This document shows, one piece after another, positions 25,429 to 35,500 of a stretch of DNA of 54,121 nt. Under the pieces are notes generated by a model that saw only the letters and a program-made list of their open reading frames with translations, did no database searches and was not told where the DNA came from. The first letter of the stretch is position 1. Every line of letters starts with the position of its first letter. The stretch comes from Limnothrix sp. CACIAM 69d (GTDB lineage: Bacteria; Cyanobacteriota; Cyanobacteriia; CACIAM-69d). The stretch lies in NCBI GenBank assembly GCA_001913845.2, contig MKGP02000071.1:1-54121 (forward strand), written 5' to 3'. Both the position numbers and the translations under genes were made by a program.

Positions 25429-25606
25429 CTCAGGGGCGATCAGGCGGGAAGTCGGCATGATTGGTGCAGCCCAATGGGGTGCAGATCCAGCAGGGTGATG
25501 AACAGGATGGGCCAATGGGCTAGTGAATGGGTTGCATCAGCTAGCCGATTGTCTCAGACGGTCGATCTTCCTTGCTACCCAACTTCCCCGATCGCCAGAG
25601 TGGGGC

Positions 25607-26503
25607 TTAAAGGCAATTCAGCACATTCAGTTGATCCGTCGGCCGGTTGAGCGATCGCACGGGAATCCATCCCTGAACCGGCTGATTAATTTGCATCCAC
25701 ACAGCCCCTCCGGCCGTGGTGGACTCCCGATTTAACAACTGCACTTCACTCCCGGCCGCCACACCGCCCCGCCGGGGACTGGTTAGGTCGGGGTTGGCAT
25801 GAACCGACAGGCCTTCGCCATAGACCACTCGACGGCACAATTCCGGTTTGATCGGATTTTGGGGAGTTTGGGCCGTGGTGCAAGGGCGCAAGAAGGCCGC
25901 CGCTGCCCAACCTTCCACCGTGCGCGAGCCGCTGCCCGTGATCACCGTTGCCCGCACAGGAACCCAGCCATTGCGGGCGCTGCCCGTGACTTCCAGGGTG
26001 CGACCCTTGGCGATCGTACCCAAGATGGGCGCGTCGTCATCGGCCCGGCTGCGGATATTCAAGGGGCGATCGTTCGTGGCCACCACTCGGCAAGTGCGGG
26101 GTGGCGTGACCACTGCACAGGGCCGCAGAAAACTGCTGGCCACCCAACCTTCCACCGTGCGCGAACCGCTGGCGGTGGGTACGGTGGCGCGAACCTGTAC
26201 CCAACCATTTTGAGGGCCGCCAATCACGTCCAGGGTGCGACCCTTGGCGATCGTGCCCACAATGGAGGCGTTACTGTCGGCGCGGCTGCGAATATTCAAG
26301 GGCGAGCCGTTGGTGGTGACCACACGGCAGTTGGCTTCAGCGGCCGCAGCCGGTGGGGCCGTTGCCCCCATTACCAACCCACCGGCCACCAGGGCCACCG
26401 TCAACAGCATTGCTTGGCCATAACGCCGAGCCAGGTGGGCAGAGCGAGTCCGAAGACCGAAAAGTGACTGATCCATAGGAAAAATCTGCAACACAGCAAG
26501 CAT
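25607..26503 (-). CDS. exported protein with three SH3-type domains
   Basis: A signal peptide (MLLTVALVAGGLVMG, then PPAAAA-EA) precedes two closely related bacterial SH3 domains (NIRSRADSNASIVGTIAKGR and NIRSRADDDAPILGTIAKGR), each closing with SGSRTVEGW...FLRPC. A third, divergent SH3-like domain (LSVHANPDLTSPRRGGV) ends in WIPVRSLNRP. The domains are separated by Pro/Thr linkers. Bacterial SH3 domains commonly bind cell-wall peptides or other periplasmic proteins. Each repeat carries paired Cys residues likely to be disulphide-bonded. The ATG at 26503 has AGGA nine bases upstream; the later ATG at 26476 is an alternative without a visible ribosome binding site. Catalytic function is not evident. 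Confidence 0.75.
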   Translation of the reverse strand: MLAVLQIFPMDQSLFGLRTRSAHLARRYGQAMLLTVALVAGGLVMGATAPPAAAAEANCRVVTTNGSPLNIRSRADSNASIVGTIAKGRTLDVIGGPQNGWVQVRATVPTASGSRTVEGWVASSFLRPCAVVTPPRTCRVVATNDRPLNIRSRADDDAPILGTIAKGRTLEVTGSARNGWVPVRATVITGSGSRTVEGWAAAAFLRPCTTAQTPQNPIKPELCRRVVYGEGLSVHANPDLTSPRRGGVAAGSEVQLLNRESTTAGGAVWMQINQPVQGWIPVRSLNRPTDQLNVLNCL

Positions 26504-26711
26504 GGTGATCCGTCCTGAAGCTGCATCCCTGCGCTGGTTATAGAGCGAAGGAGGCAGGTTTGCAGGAGTTGCTCCCATTCTGGTCGAGCGATCAGGCGAT
26601 CGCCCAGGATTTGGATCGATCGGTCAATTGACCATTTCGAGCCGCCTCGATCGAGGGGCGATCGAGCAAGATTTTGCCCCCATGCGACGATGCTGCTGAG
26701 AAACCCGCAGG

Positions 26712-28025
26712 CTACAAGTCCCGATGGGTAAAGGGTTTAGCATCGGCTCCGGCATAGGTGGCCGCCACATGCCCCTGGCCCGTTAGGCGATACTTATAGG
26801 TCACTAGACCTTCTAGCCCAACGGGGCCACGCGGTGGGAGGCGATTGGTGCTAATCCCCACCTCTGCTCCGAATCCATAGCGGAAGCCATCGGCAAAGCG
26901 CGTGGAGCAGTTGCGATAGACCCCGGCCGCATCCACTTCGGCCAGGAAGCGATCGGCGGCGGCATTGTCTTCCGTCACAATGGCTTCCGTATGGCCCGAT
27001 CCATAGGTGGTGATGTGGTCGATCGCCTCGTCCAAGTCCGCCACGATTTTGATCGACAAAATCAAATCGCTATATTCCGTCGCCCAGTCAATTTCTGTCG
27101 CCGGGGCGATCGCGCAAATCCCTTGCAATAGCTCACAGGTGGCCCCATCCCCGCGTAATTCCACCCCCTTGGCCACCAGGGCCCGGGCCAACTCCGGCAA
27201 TCCCTGCGGGGCGATCGCCCGGTGAATCAACAGGGTCTCGATCGCATTGCAAGCGGAAGGATATTGGGTTTTGGCATCCACCGCGATCGGCACTGCTTTG
27301 GTCAAATCTGCGGCCTCATCCACATAGAGATGGCAAATGCCGTCCGCATGGCCCAGCACCGGAATCCGCGTGTTGTTTTGCACAAACTGCACAAAAGCAT
27401 TGGATCCTCGGGGAATAATCAAATCCACGTAGCGATCGAGTCGTAGCAGTTCCAAGGTTTCCTCCCGCGTGGTCAGCAGTCGCACGGCCGCCGGATCCAC
27501 CGCCGAGTTTGCCAAGCCCCCGTGAATCGCCTCAATCAGCGCTTGGCAGGAGCGCACCGCCTCCTTGCCCCCTTTCAGGATCACCCCATTCCCGGAGGCG
27601 ATCGCCAGGGCCGCAATTTGCACCACCGCATCGGGGCGAGCTTCAAAAATCACCCCCAACACCCCCAGCGGACAGGTCACCCGCTCCAAAACCAGCCCTT
27701 GATCCAGCTCCCGGTGAATTTGCCGATCGCCCAAGGGATCCGGCAACTGGGCCAAGTCGCGCACTCCAGCGATCGCCCCCGCCAGCTTCACCGCATCCAG
27801 CTTGAGCCGGCCATAAAGTGCCGAAGAAATTCCCTCCGCTTGGGCCGCTGCGCAATCTGCTTCATTGGCCGCCACAATCGCCGCCGCCCGATCGCTCAAA
27901 GACTGGGCCACCGCTTCCAAGGCCGCCCGTCGATCGGCCGTCGGCAGCAGCGCCAAAGCTCGGGCCGCCTGGCGGGTTTGGCGCGCAAGATCAACCAATG
28001 TGGGCGCAGATGAAGCAACAGTCAT
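26712..28025 (-). CDS. proA: gamma-glutamyl phosphate reductase
   Basis: ProA reduces gamma-glutamyl phosphate to glutamate semialdehyde with NADPH in proline synthesis. Family blocks seen: [32 protein letters not shown], the region around [12 protein letters not shown], the catalytic Cys in [12 protein letters not shown], and [12 protein letters not shown]. Near the end, [23 protein letters not shown] and [11 protein letters not shown] complete the fold. The frame extends to 28211, but the ATG at 28025 ([19 protein letters not shown]) gives 437 residues, in line with cyanobacterial ProA. proB is not adjacent. It is divergent from hup. Confidence 0.95.
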   Translation of the reverse strand: MTVASSAPTLVDLARQTRQAARALALLPTADRRAALEAVAQSLSDRAAAIVAANEADCAAAQAEGISSALYGRLKLDAVKLAGAIAGVRDLAQLPDPLGDRQIHRELDQGLVLERVTCPLGVLGVIFEARPDAVVQIAALAIASGNGVILKGGKEAVRSCQALIEAIHGGLANSAVDPAAVRLLTTREETLELLRLDRYVDLIIPRGSNAFVQFVQNNTRIPVLGHADGICHLYVDEAADLTKAVPIAVDAKTQYPSACNAIETLLIHRAIAPQGLPELARALVAKGVELRGDGATCELLQGICAIAPATEIDWATEYSDLILSIKIVADLDEAIDHITTYGSGHTEAIVTEDNAAADRFLAEVDAAGVYRNCSTRFADGFRYGFGAEVGISTNRLPPRGPVGLEGLVTYKYRLTGQGHVAATYAGADAKPFTHRDL

Positions 28026-28427
28026 GATCGCAACAGCACAGGGAGCAAAAGGAGTAAAAGACAGTATAGGCAAGGACGGCCCATCCCATGGGCTATGGCC
28101 CCGTTTGCGATCGGGCGAGGTTGGTTGGTGGGGTTTGAAGGTTGACGGAGTGGCGATGCATCCCGATCGGGAGGGTTTATGAAGAGGGTTTATAAAATTT
28201 TGTAACAACACTCAACCCGGGTCTCAGGGGGGCAAAAGGTATCTAGGCGGGCGATCACAACGATTTTTGATCCTTAATGTCTAATCGTTACTCAGGCCCG
28301 CAGAGCTGAGAAAGGCTTGTGAAATAAAGGCTTTCGCCATTGTCAACCGCGATTTAACGGACTGCCATCGGGTCACGCGCTGCCCTGGAACTGGCTCAAA
28401 CCCGCGAAGTTGCTACAAAACTTTCAC
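28026..28427. other. divergent spacer between proA and hup
   Basis: No gene recognised in about 400 bases. The left part is the non-conserved upstream extension of the proA frame. The right part leads to the hup promoter. TAACAACA and other AT-rich patches near 28190-28300 may hold regulatory sites, but I could not name any. Confidence 0.3.
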
Positions 28428-28455
28428 TTCACATCGAAAATTGTCGGGCTAGAAT
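28428..28455 (+). promoter_or_regulatory. probable sigma-70-type promoter of hup
   Basis: TTCACA (28428-28433) and TAGAAT (28450-28455) are each close to the -35 and -10 consensus and are separated by 16 bases. A start near 28462 would give a leader of about 24 bases containing GAGGCG ahead of the ATG. Confidence 0.5.
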
Positions 28456-28485
28456 CGCTGGAAATACCGAACTTGAGGCGTTTCC

Positions 28486-28761
28486 ATGAACAAGGGCGAA
28501 CTGATTGACCAAATTGCAGCAAAGGTCAATACCACCAAAAAGGAAGCAGATGCCATCTTGACCGCTGCCATTGAAGTGATCATGGATGCCGTGGCAGAGG
28601 GCGAAAAGGTGACCCTGGTGGGGTTTGGTACGTTTGAGCGCCGCGAGCGCCAGGCCCGCGAGGGTCGCAACCCAAAAACCGGCACGAAACTGAAAATCCC
28701 CGCCACCAAGGTTCCGGCCTTTTCAGCGGGCAAACAGTTCAAGGAGTCGGTTGCTCCTTAA
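28486..28761 (+). CDS. hup: HU-family DNA-binding protein
   Basis: A 91-residue histone-like protein. The MNKGELIDQIAAK start, dimer helices, VTLVGFGTFERRERQAREGRN (HU signature, beta arms), PKTGTKLKIPATKVPAFSAGK and a terminal FK are complete. HU bends and compacts DNA and binds junctions as a dimer. The gene is monocistronic, with a clear promoter and intrinsic terminator. The AREGRNPKTG segment is the DNA-intercalating arm with the conserved Pro. It is most like the single HU of cyanobacteria (also called hupB or hanA). Confidence 0.97.
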   Translation: MNKGELIDQIAAKVNTTKKEADAILTAAIEVIMDAVAEGEKVTLVGFGTFERRERQAREGRNPKTGTKLKIPATKVPAFSAGKQFKESVAP

Positions 28762-28846
28762 TTTTCGGCGCAACCTCCAACTCCCAGGCTCAACCCCCTA
28801 GCCATTGTTCGATTGTTAAATTGTTCAATTTTTGTTGGCAAAGGAA

Positions 28847-28886
28847 AGCCCCGAGCTGGTTTCGCCAGGCCCAGGGCTGTTTTTTT
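28847..28886 (+). terminator. intrinsic terminator of hup
   Basis: AGCCC pairs with GGGCT around an inner CTGG/CCAG stem, followed directly by seven T residues (28880-28886). It lies about 85 bases after the hup stop and just before the convergent PBP4-type gene ends. Confidence 0.75.
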
Positions 28887-28888
28887 AC

Positions 28889-30118
28889 CTAGGGGGTGAG
28901 TCTCGATGAACTGGGAGCATTGGGCCGGGGCACACCCGGTCGCCACCAAGGCAACAGGGGCCGCAATGTGCCGTCGGGTTCGGTAGGCTGATCCAGCATG
29001 GGGTTGGCTTCGGTATCCCACCCATCACAGGGCCGCATCTGAGCGAGGGTCAACACCACTCGATCGACCGCTGAAACCAAGGTGTCGCCATCTTGACCCG
29101 GTTGATTCACCAACACGCTAAAAACCAAGGTGTTGTAAAGCGGGTGTTCCATGTAGCCCGATAGGGCCCGAACTCCCCGGAGCGTGCCGGTTTTGGCGGA
29201 AACACGACCTTGAACCGGCGTGTTGCGGAAACGACGGCGCAGCGTGCCGGTCTGACCCGCGATCGGGAGGGAACTGCGGAAAATGTCGCTTCCCTTGGCT
29301 TCGGTCATGGATTCCAATAAATGGACAAAGGCACGGGGCTGCACGGCATTGCTGCGAGACAGGCCAGACCCGTCACTCATGCGATACTCGCCACGATTAA
29401 CGCCCAAGGGAGCCAGGGCCCGCTGCACGGCCCCGGAGCCGCCAATCGATCGAAATAGGGAATCGGCGTAGTCATTGTCGCTATTGACGTTAATGGTGCG
29501 CACCAACGTACCCAAGTTGGAATTCTTGAGCGGGGCTTGACCGTCATAGAGTTGCAGGGCCGCCGCCGTCACAAACAATTTCATGTTGGAGGCGGGAATC
29601 AACGCTTGGATGCTGTTGCGATCGAACAGGACGTTATTCCCGGCCAGGGTTTCTACCCGAATCCCCCAGCGGGCCGATCGAAAAGCAGGCGCATCAATAA
29701 TGCGGCTTAAGGCTCCGGCCAGTTGGTTGCTGCAAACCCGAGGAGTTTGGGCCAGCAGGGACTTGCCTTCCACGGTTTCGATCGGCTCCTGCTTGGCGGT
29801 TTCCGGTTCGATCGAGTCCGGTTCGATCAACTCGGTCTCAATCCCCGGTTGACGGGTGACGGTGGTTCCGGGAACCAACTCCGTTGCAGAAGCCGGATTC
29901 AGCGCCTTAGACAGCGGTTTTGGTACACGCGCGGGATCCGTTGTGGGGTTAGGCGCGGGGGCGGCTGACGGCGCGATCGCCTCGGTTTGTGAAACGCTAG
30001 TCGGTTCAGCGGTTGTGGTTGCTTGGGCGTTGACCAGGGCTGGTTCAGTCAGCAAACCACCACCCAACGCCAAACCCAAACCAGCCAAACCAGCGATCCA
30101 TCGGGGTTGCTCAGACAT
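28889..30118 (-). CDS. dacB: compact PBP4-type D-Ala-D-Ala carboxypeptidase/endopeptidase (S13)
   Basis: A periplasmic peptidoglycan peptidase of 409 residues. The signal segment (RWIAGLAGLGLALGGGLL) is followed by a long Pro/Ala and acidic linker (residues 30-120). All three penicillin-binding motifs are present: Ser177-x-x-Lys180 (PASNMKL), Ser213-Asp-Asn (NSDNDYAD) and Lys309-Thr-Gly (SAKTGTL), along with DGSGLSR of the S13 family. The spacing is unusual: only 36 residues separate SxxK and SxN, against 244 in E. coli PBP4 (S62 to S306). The two accessory domains found there are therefore missing. The start is the ATG at 30118; the frame opens at 30157. It converges on hup. Confidence 0.88.
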   Translation of the reverse strand: MSEQPRWIAGLAGLGLALGGGLLTEPALVNAQATTTAEPTSVSQTEAIAPSAAPAPNPTTDPARVPKPLSKALNPASATELVPGTTVTRQPGIETELIEPDSIEPETAKQEPIETVEGKSLLAQTPRVCSNQLAGALSRIIDAPAFRSARWGIRVETLAGNNVLFDRNSIQALIPASNMKLFVTAAALQLYDGQAPLKNSNLGTLVRTINVNSDNDYADSLFRSIGGSGAVQRALAPLGVNRGEYRMSDGSGLSRSNAVQPRAFVHLLESMTEAKGSDIFRSSLPIAGQTGTLRRRFRNTPVQGRVSAKTGTLRGVRALSGYMEHPLYNTLVFSVLVNQPGQDGDTLVSAVDRVVLTLAQMRPCDGWDTEANPMLDQPTEPDGTLRPLLPWWRPGVPRPNAPSSSRLTP

Positions 30119-30796
30119 CTGTTGGATTTTCCTTAAAGGCACGACCGTTCTGCACATCCCTGCGAGTCAGTCCAATCCTCAGGATTAGGACGGGACACCT
30201 GAACCAGTTCCACAAGGCCCCAACCGGTGATAGGCGGCCGTGTTCAGCGGCTGCACCCTTTGGCGGTGGGAGAGGAACGGCGCGATCGAGCAGGATCGGT
30301 GACCCCAAGCATTGATCGCACTCAGAACCAGCCCATTGACTCGGATGGCAACTCCGAGGACTTAGCGACAGGGCGATCGCAAAAACGGGTGTGAGTCGCG
30401 GCGATCGTCCAACGGCCTTGGCCGAATGGCGCTAACCCTCAGCAAATCTGAGGTCATCAGGCTCGTGATGGCCCATCAGCACAAATTGCCCTCAAGAATA
30501 TCAGACCTCGGCCAGTGGCCTAGCTGGATCAACCGGCCGGCGATCCCCGTCCAAACCAGTTCTTCACCATCCGAAAACTCCCATCATCACTAGCTTTTTC
30601 CCGATTCTGGTTTGGGGATCGCCGCTTCGGCTGTTCGTCAGCAAATCCTGAACTATCGGAAAAATTTGGGCGATCAATTTGGTCGTAGGGGTGGGGTCTT
30701 CCCGCCTAGCCCCCGTGATCTATGCAACCCAATGCAATTGGCGCGCAATGGTAGGATGGCTTCTGGTTTATTGCAAGTTATTCTCAGGTTTTGAGC
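30119..30796. other. spacer upstream of the iron permease
   Basis: No convincing gene in about 680 bases. It contains the second 39-bp hairpin repeat (30682-30720). No ferric-uptake (Fur) box was clear to me. The frames at 30111-30308 and 30612-30794 look non-coding. Confidence 0.35.
30682..30720. repeat. 39-bp hairpin repeat, copy B
   Basis: This matches positions 38-76 in length and in about three quarters of positions (shared AGGGG, CCCGCC and CCCGTGATC). The stem is less perfect than in copy A (GGGGTGGGG/CCCGCC). It lies about 75 bases upstream of the permease start. Confidence 0.55.
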
Positions 30797-32518
30797 ATGA
30801 CCGTCGCCGATCGCCGCTGGCCGCCGCTGAATTTTAATCGCTTCCGTTTGCGCTCCTTCAGTCTCGCGGAAGGGTTGTGGATTTGTGCAACGGTGTTGGC
30901 GGCAGTGGCGGTGGGCGTGCCGCTCCTGGCCTCAATCGCAGCCGCCCTGAGCGCCAGCGGCCAAACCTGGAACCACCTCACCCGAACCGTGCTCGGGGAA
31001 TATGTACTGGCTTCGGTGGGGTTGGCCGTCGGGACGGCGGGCCTGGCGATCGGCCTGGGAGTGGCGACGGCTTGGCTGGTGGTGGCTACCCAGTTTCCCG
31101 GGCGGCGATGGTTTGAATGGCTATTGCTGTTGCCCTTGGCCTTCCCGGCTTACCTGTTGGCCTATGTCTACACGGATTTGCTGGATTTTTATGGACCCAT
31201 TCAGTCTTGGGTGCGATCGCTCACGGGCTGGAAATTCGGTGAATATTGGTTTCCCCCCATTCGATCGCTGCCCGGGGCCATTTTGATGATGGGCCTAGTG
31301 CTCTATCCCTACGTTTATATGCTGGCGCGGGTGGCCTTTCTCGAGGGAGCAGCTAGCCTGCTGGAGGCGGGCCGCACCTTGGGCCTGAATCCCTGGCGGG
31401 GGTTTTGGCGGGTGGCTTTGCCCATGGCCCGACCCGCGATCGCGGGAGGCGCAGCCCTGGTGATGATGGAAGCCCTGGGCGATTACGGCACGGTGGAATT
31501 TTTTAGCGTTAACACCTTTGCGGTCGGTATTTATCGAACCTGGTTTGCCATGGGCGATCGCCCGGCGGCCTGTCAACTGTCGGCCCTGCTGTTGGGGGCG
31601 GTGTTGTTGTTGGTGTGGGTGGAGCAACGATCGCGCGGTGGGGCCGGCTATCGATCGGGTGGGGCCTATGCGGTGCAAGCACCCTACTCCCTCCGTGGGT
31701 TGCGGGCGATCGGGGCCTGGGTGGTTTGTGGGTTGCCGCTGCTTTTGGGCTTTGGGTTGCCGGCCCTGCTTCTGGCCAGCATGGCAATTCGCAATCCCAA
31801 TAGTCTTCTTGATCCCAGCTTCTTGCTCTACGTGCGCAACACCGCCGTAGTGGCTAGCTTGGCGGCAGTCACGGCGGCGATCATTGCCGGAGCTGCCGTG
31901 TATGGGGTGCGGGTGGTTTCGGGCCCCCTGATGCGGTTCCTGTTGAAAATCATGGCGCTGGGCTATGCGATTCCCGGATCCGTGGCCGCCGTGGGCGTTT
32001 TGATTTCAGTCGGTTGGGTTGACCAACAGTTGGCGACTCAACCCTTAGCGATCGCCCCGGAAGCGGGAGCCGCATCTTCGGGTTTGTTGTTGAGCGGCAC
32101 GATCGGGGCCTTGATTTTTGCCTATTGGGTCAGGTTTTTAGCCCTGGCCCTGAACCCGATTGAAGCGAGCCTCGATCGAATTGTGCCTAATCTGGATGGG
32201 GCGGCCAGAATTGCCGGATTGTCGCCGGGGGCCGTGTTATGGCGTGTTCATGTGCCCATGCTGCGCGGGGGGCTGCTGACGGCCTTGCTGTTGGTGTTTG
32301 TGGATACGGTGAAGGAGTTACCGGCCACGCTGATTGTGCGCCCGTTTAATTTCGATACCCTGGCTGTGCGGGCCTATCAATTGGCCTCCGATGAACGGAT
32401 TGTGGATGCGGCGGGGCCCGCTTTGGCGATTGTGGCGGTGGGGATTGTGCCGGTGGCGCTGTTGAGTTGGCAAATTTCCCGATCGCGCCCCCGTCGCCTA
32501 CCCAACGAGTTTAGGTAG
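30797..32518 (+). CDS. iron(III) ABC transporter permease (FutB/FbpB-like)
   Basis: A 573-residue double permease of the ferric-ion import family: two tandem binding-protein-dependent transport domains, about 12 membrane helices in total. Each half contains the cytoplasmic EAA loop that docks the ATPase: EAGRTLGLNPWRGFWRVALP in the first half and DGAARIAGLSPGAVLWRVHVP in the second. VDTVKELPATLIVRPFNFDTL is typical of FutB/FbpB. The partner ATPase (FutC) and periplasmic binding protein are not in this window. The start is the ATG at 30797; a TTG at 30791 is also in frame. The gene overlaps the convergent histidine kinase by eight bases. Confidence 0.9.
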   Translation: MTVADRRWPPLNFNRFRLRSFSLAEGLWICATVLAAVAVGVPLLASIAAALSASGQTWNHLTRTVLGEYVLASVGLAVGTAGLAIGLGVATAWLVVATQFPGRRWFEWLLLLPLAFPAYLLAYVYTDLLDFYGPIQSWVRSLTGWKFGEYWFPPIRSLPGAILMMGLVLYPYVYMLARVAFLEGAASLLEAGRTLGLNPWRGFWRVALPMARPAIAGGAALVMMEALGDYGTVEFFSVNTFAVGIYRTWFAMGDRPAACQLSALLLGAVLLLVWVEQRSRGGAGYRSGGAYAVQAPYSLRGLRAIGAWVVCGLPLLLGFGLPALLLASMAIRNPNSLLDPSFLLYVRNTAVVASLAAVTAAIIAGAAVYGVRVVSGPLMRFLLKIMALGYAIPGSVAAVGVLISVGWVDQQLATQPLAIAPEAGAASSGLLLSGTIGALIFAYWVRFLALALNPIEASLDRIVPNLDGAARIAGLSPGAVLWRVHVPMLRGGLLTALLLVFVDTVKELPATLIVRPFNFDTLAVRAYQLASDERIVDAAGPALAIVAVGIVPVALLSWQISRSRPRRLPNEFR

Positions 32519-35500
32519 ACTCATTCCACTCGGGCTGTTCGATCGGGATTTCGATCAAGAACTCCGTGCCGCCTCCCTCTGCGGGGCGACAATCAAGGGT
32601 TCCGCGATGTTTTTCCACCACAATTTGATAGGAAATGGACAGGCCCAGTCCCGTGCCTTGGCCCACGGGCTTGGTGGTAAAGAACGGATCGAATAGCTTA
32701 GAGCGCACTTCATCGCTCATGCCGTTGCCATTGTCGGCAATCAGAATTCGCACCCGTTCTCCAATCATCAATTCCGTGGTGATTGTCAGCCGGGGCATCA
32801 CGAGTGAGGTCGCAATAGGTCGATCCTCAAGGTTGTCATTGATCCAAACCTTGCTGTTGTTGCTGCTGCCGGCCACGAGAGAGGCTTCTTCCACCTGAGC
32901 CGATCGCAAGGCTTGGGCTCGCAAATTGCGCGATCGCCCGTAACGGTCTTCCAAGGCATCGATCGCATTGCTAATCACATTCATAAACACCTGGTTCAAT
33001 TGCCCCGCGTAGCAAACCACCAGGGGCAGATCACCATAGTGTTTTTCCACTTCAATTCCAGGGAAATTGCTATTGGCTTTGAAGCGATGTTGCAAAATCA
33101 GCAGCGTATTTTCGATTCCCTCGTGGATATTCACCGGCTTCATTTCCGCCTGATCCAAGCGCGAGAAGTTCCGCAAGGAGGCGACAATCTGCCGAATTCG
33201 TTCCGCTCCTAACTGCATGGATTGCAGGGTTTTGGGCAAATCATCACAGAGGAAGTCCACGTCAATGTCCCGCGAGAAATTGGCCACTGCTTCCGTCGGC
33301 ACAGGATAGCTATCCCGGTAATGCTGAATGAGCGAAAGCAACTCTTGCGTGTAACGGCGGGCATAGGTCAGGTTGCCATGGATGAAGGTGGTGGGGTTAT
33401 TGATTTCATGGGCAATCCCGGCCACCATCTGCCCCAGACTGGACATTTTCTCGTTCTGAATGAGCTGGGTTTGGGCGGTTTTCAGCTCCTGGAGGGCGGC
33501 GCTCAGGCGCTTGGCTTGATCTTGAGCCTGCACAGCGGTGACCTGGGCCTTGGCATAGAGTTCCGCTTGGTCGATCGCGGTGGATAGCTGGTCAGTCACA
33601 GCGCGCAACAGCTCCACTTCCCGCTCACTCCAGGTACGCACCTGGGCACTTTGGCCGCATTCAATCACCCCGATCGCCCCGGAACGGGTTTGCACCGGCA
33701 AGGCCAGCAGGGAACGATAGCCCCGATCCTCCATCATCTGCCGCAGGGTGGGATTATCCAACCGCGACACATCATCGGCCCGCACGCACTTGCTCCACAT
33801 CAACTGCTGAAGGAAGTAGCTGGCGTGAATATGGTGATAGGGGCCGAGGGCGCTGGGCACGGCTGGGGTGCGGGACTCGTTCACCACGTCCCAAGCCGGA
33901 ATGCCGCCGCCCGCATCGGTGATATACCAAGCGAAAAGGCAGCGATCGGTATCCAACAGGTTACGGATACCTTGGACGGCCGATTCCAGCACCGTATCCA
34001 AATCCAGGGAGTTCCGAATTTGGGCCGCCAACTGAAACAACAGGGCCTCGCGGCGGGTGGTCAGTTCCTGGCGGGCTTGGGCGCGGTCAATCCCCACGGC
34101 GATCGCGCTGGCCAACCAACCTAGGGCATCTTGCACCGCTTCCGCGAAGGGTTCCACACGATAGAGCGCCAACGCGCCCACCAGCCGATCTTCCACCACC
34201 AGCGGGAAGCCCGCAAAATGTACTTCCGTGCGGGATCTGCCTTGATGGGGAATCAGGGCACATTCACTGCGGAACAGGGGATTGCGCGATCGAGCCACGG
34301 CCGCCACCGTGGACAACTCCGGAGTGCTCAGGCTGATTTTGTCTCGCAGGGCATCATCGAGCAGGGGAATATCCAGGTGCAGCGCGTTGTTGGTGTTGCG
34401 GTTGACCTGGGCTTGCAGGGTCAAGTAGGTGGGATCTAAGTCCACCGTCCAAACACGAGCCAGGTTGCAATCCAGTTGCCCGGCCATCATTTCGGCACAG
34501 GCTTGCAAAATTTCCGAGAGTTCGCCCCGTTGACAAAGGGCCACACCCACTTCCGCTTCCAAAATCGAAAGGCGCGATCGCTCCATCAGGGTTTCCTGGG
34601 CCCGTTTGCGATCGGTGATGTCCTCAACCGTCCCTTCATAACAAACCAGCCGCCCGGCATCATCGAGCAGGGCGGAGGCATTTTCCGAAATCCAAATATG
34701 TTGCCCATCCGCTCGGTACACTTCCGATTCAAACCCGGAAACGCTGCCGCTGGTCTCCAGCATGTTCAGCAGTTCCCGCGCCCGATCGATCTGGACGTAG
34801 GGCGGCCCACCCATCCGATCGAAGGCTTCGATCAGTGCGGTTGGTGACTCATAGCCATAGAGGCGAGCCATAGCCGGGTTGGCGTTGATGTAGCGTCCAT
34901 CGGGCAAGGCTTGGTAAATGCCCTCGATCGCGTTTTCAAAAATGCTGCGGAACCGTTCTTCGGCTTCGCGCACGGCCCGTTCTGCTTCCTTGCGTTCGGT
35001 GATGTCGATCCCCAGCACAAAGGCCGCTTGGTCGTTGTTGTATTTTTGGGCCACCACCAAATAGCTTTCGATGCGATCGCCCACCGGTCGCGACACTTCG
35101 CGCGTGGCTTCTTGGATCGGAGAAGCAAAAAATTCCGCCACAAATTCCCGGAATTCTTGCCCATAGCCCAAAAAGCCGATGTCTTGGCCAATAAACTCCT
35201 CCGGGGCGCGGCCAAAGCTTTCGGCTAGGTGGTGGTTCACTTCCAGATAACGCAAATCACGGCCCACTCGCGACACCGTGCCGGGCACAGCGGCCAAAAT
35301 CGCTTCCAGTCGATCCTTCAGGGTGCGCAGGCTGGCTTCCGATCGGCGGCGCTCCGTGATGTCTTCAACTGTGCCTTCGTAATAGAGTAATTCGCCGTCT
35401 TCGTCGTAAACCGCCCGGGCCGATTCGGAAATCCAAATCCGACGGCCATCGGCCCGGTAAACCTCTGACTCAAAATTGGCAAGGGATCCCTTTTGGCGAA

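Noticed and set aside
25848..26213. Plus-strand frames opposite the SH3 protein
   Set aside because: They repeat themselves (QPSTVREPL twice) only because the sense gene has duplicated SH3 domains.
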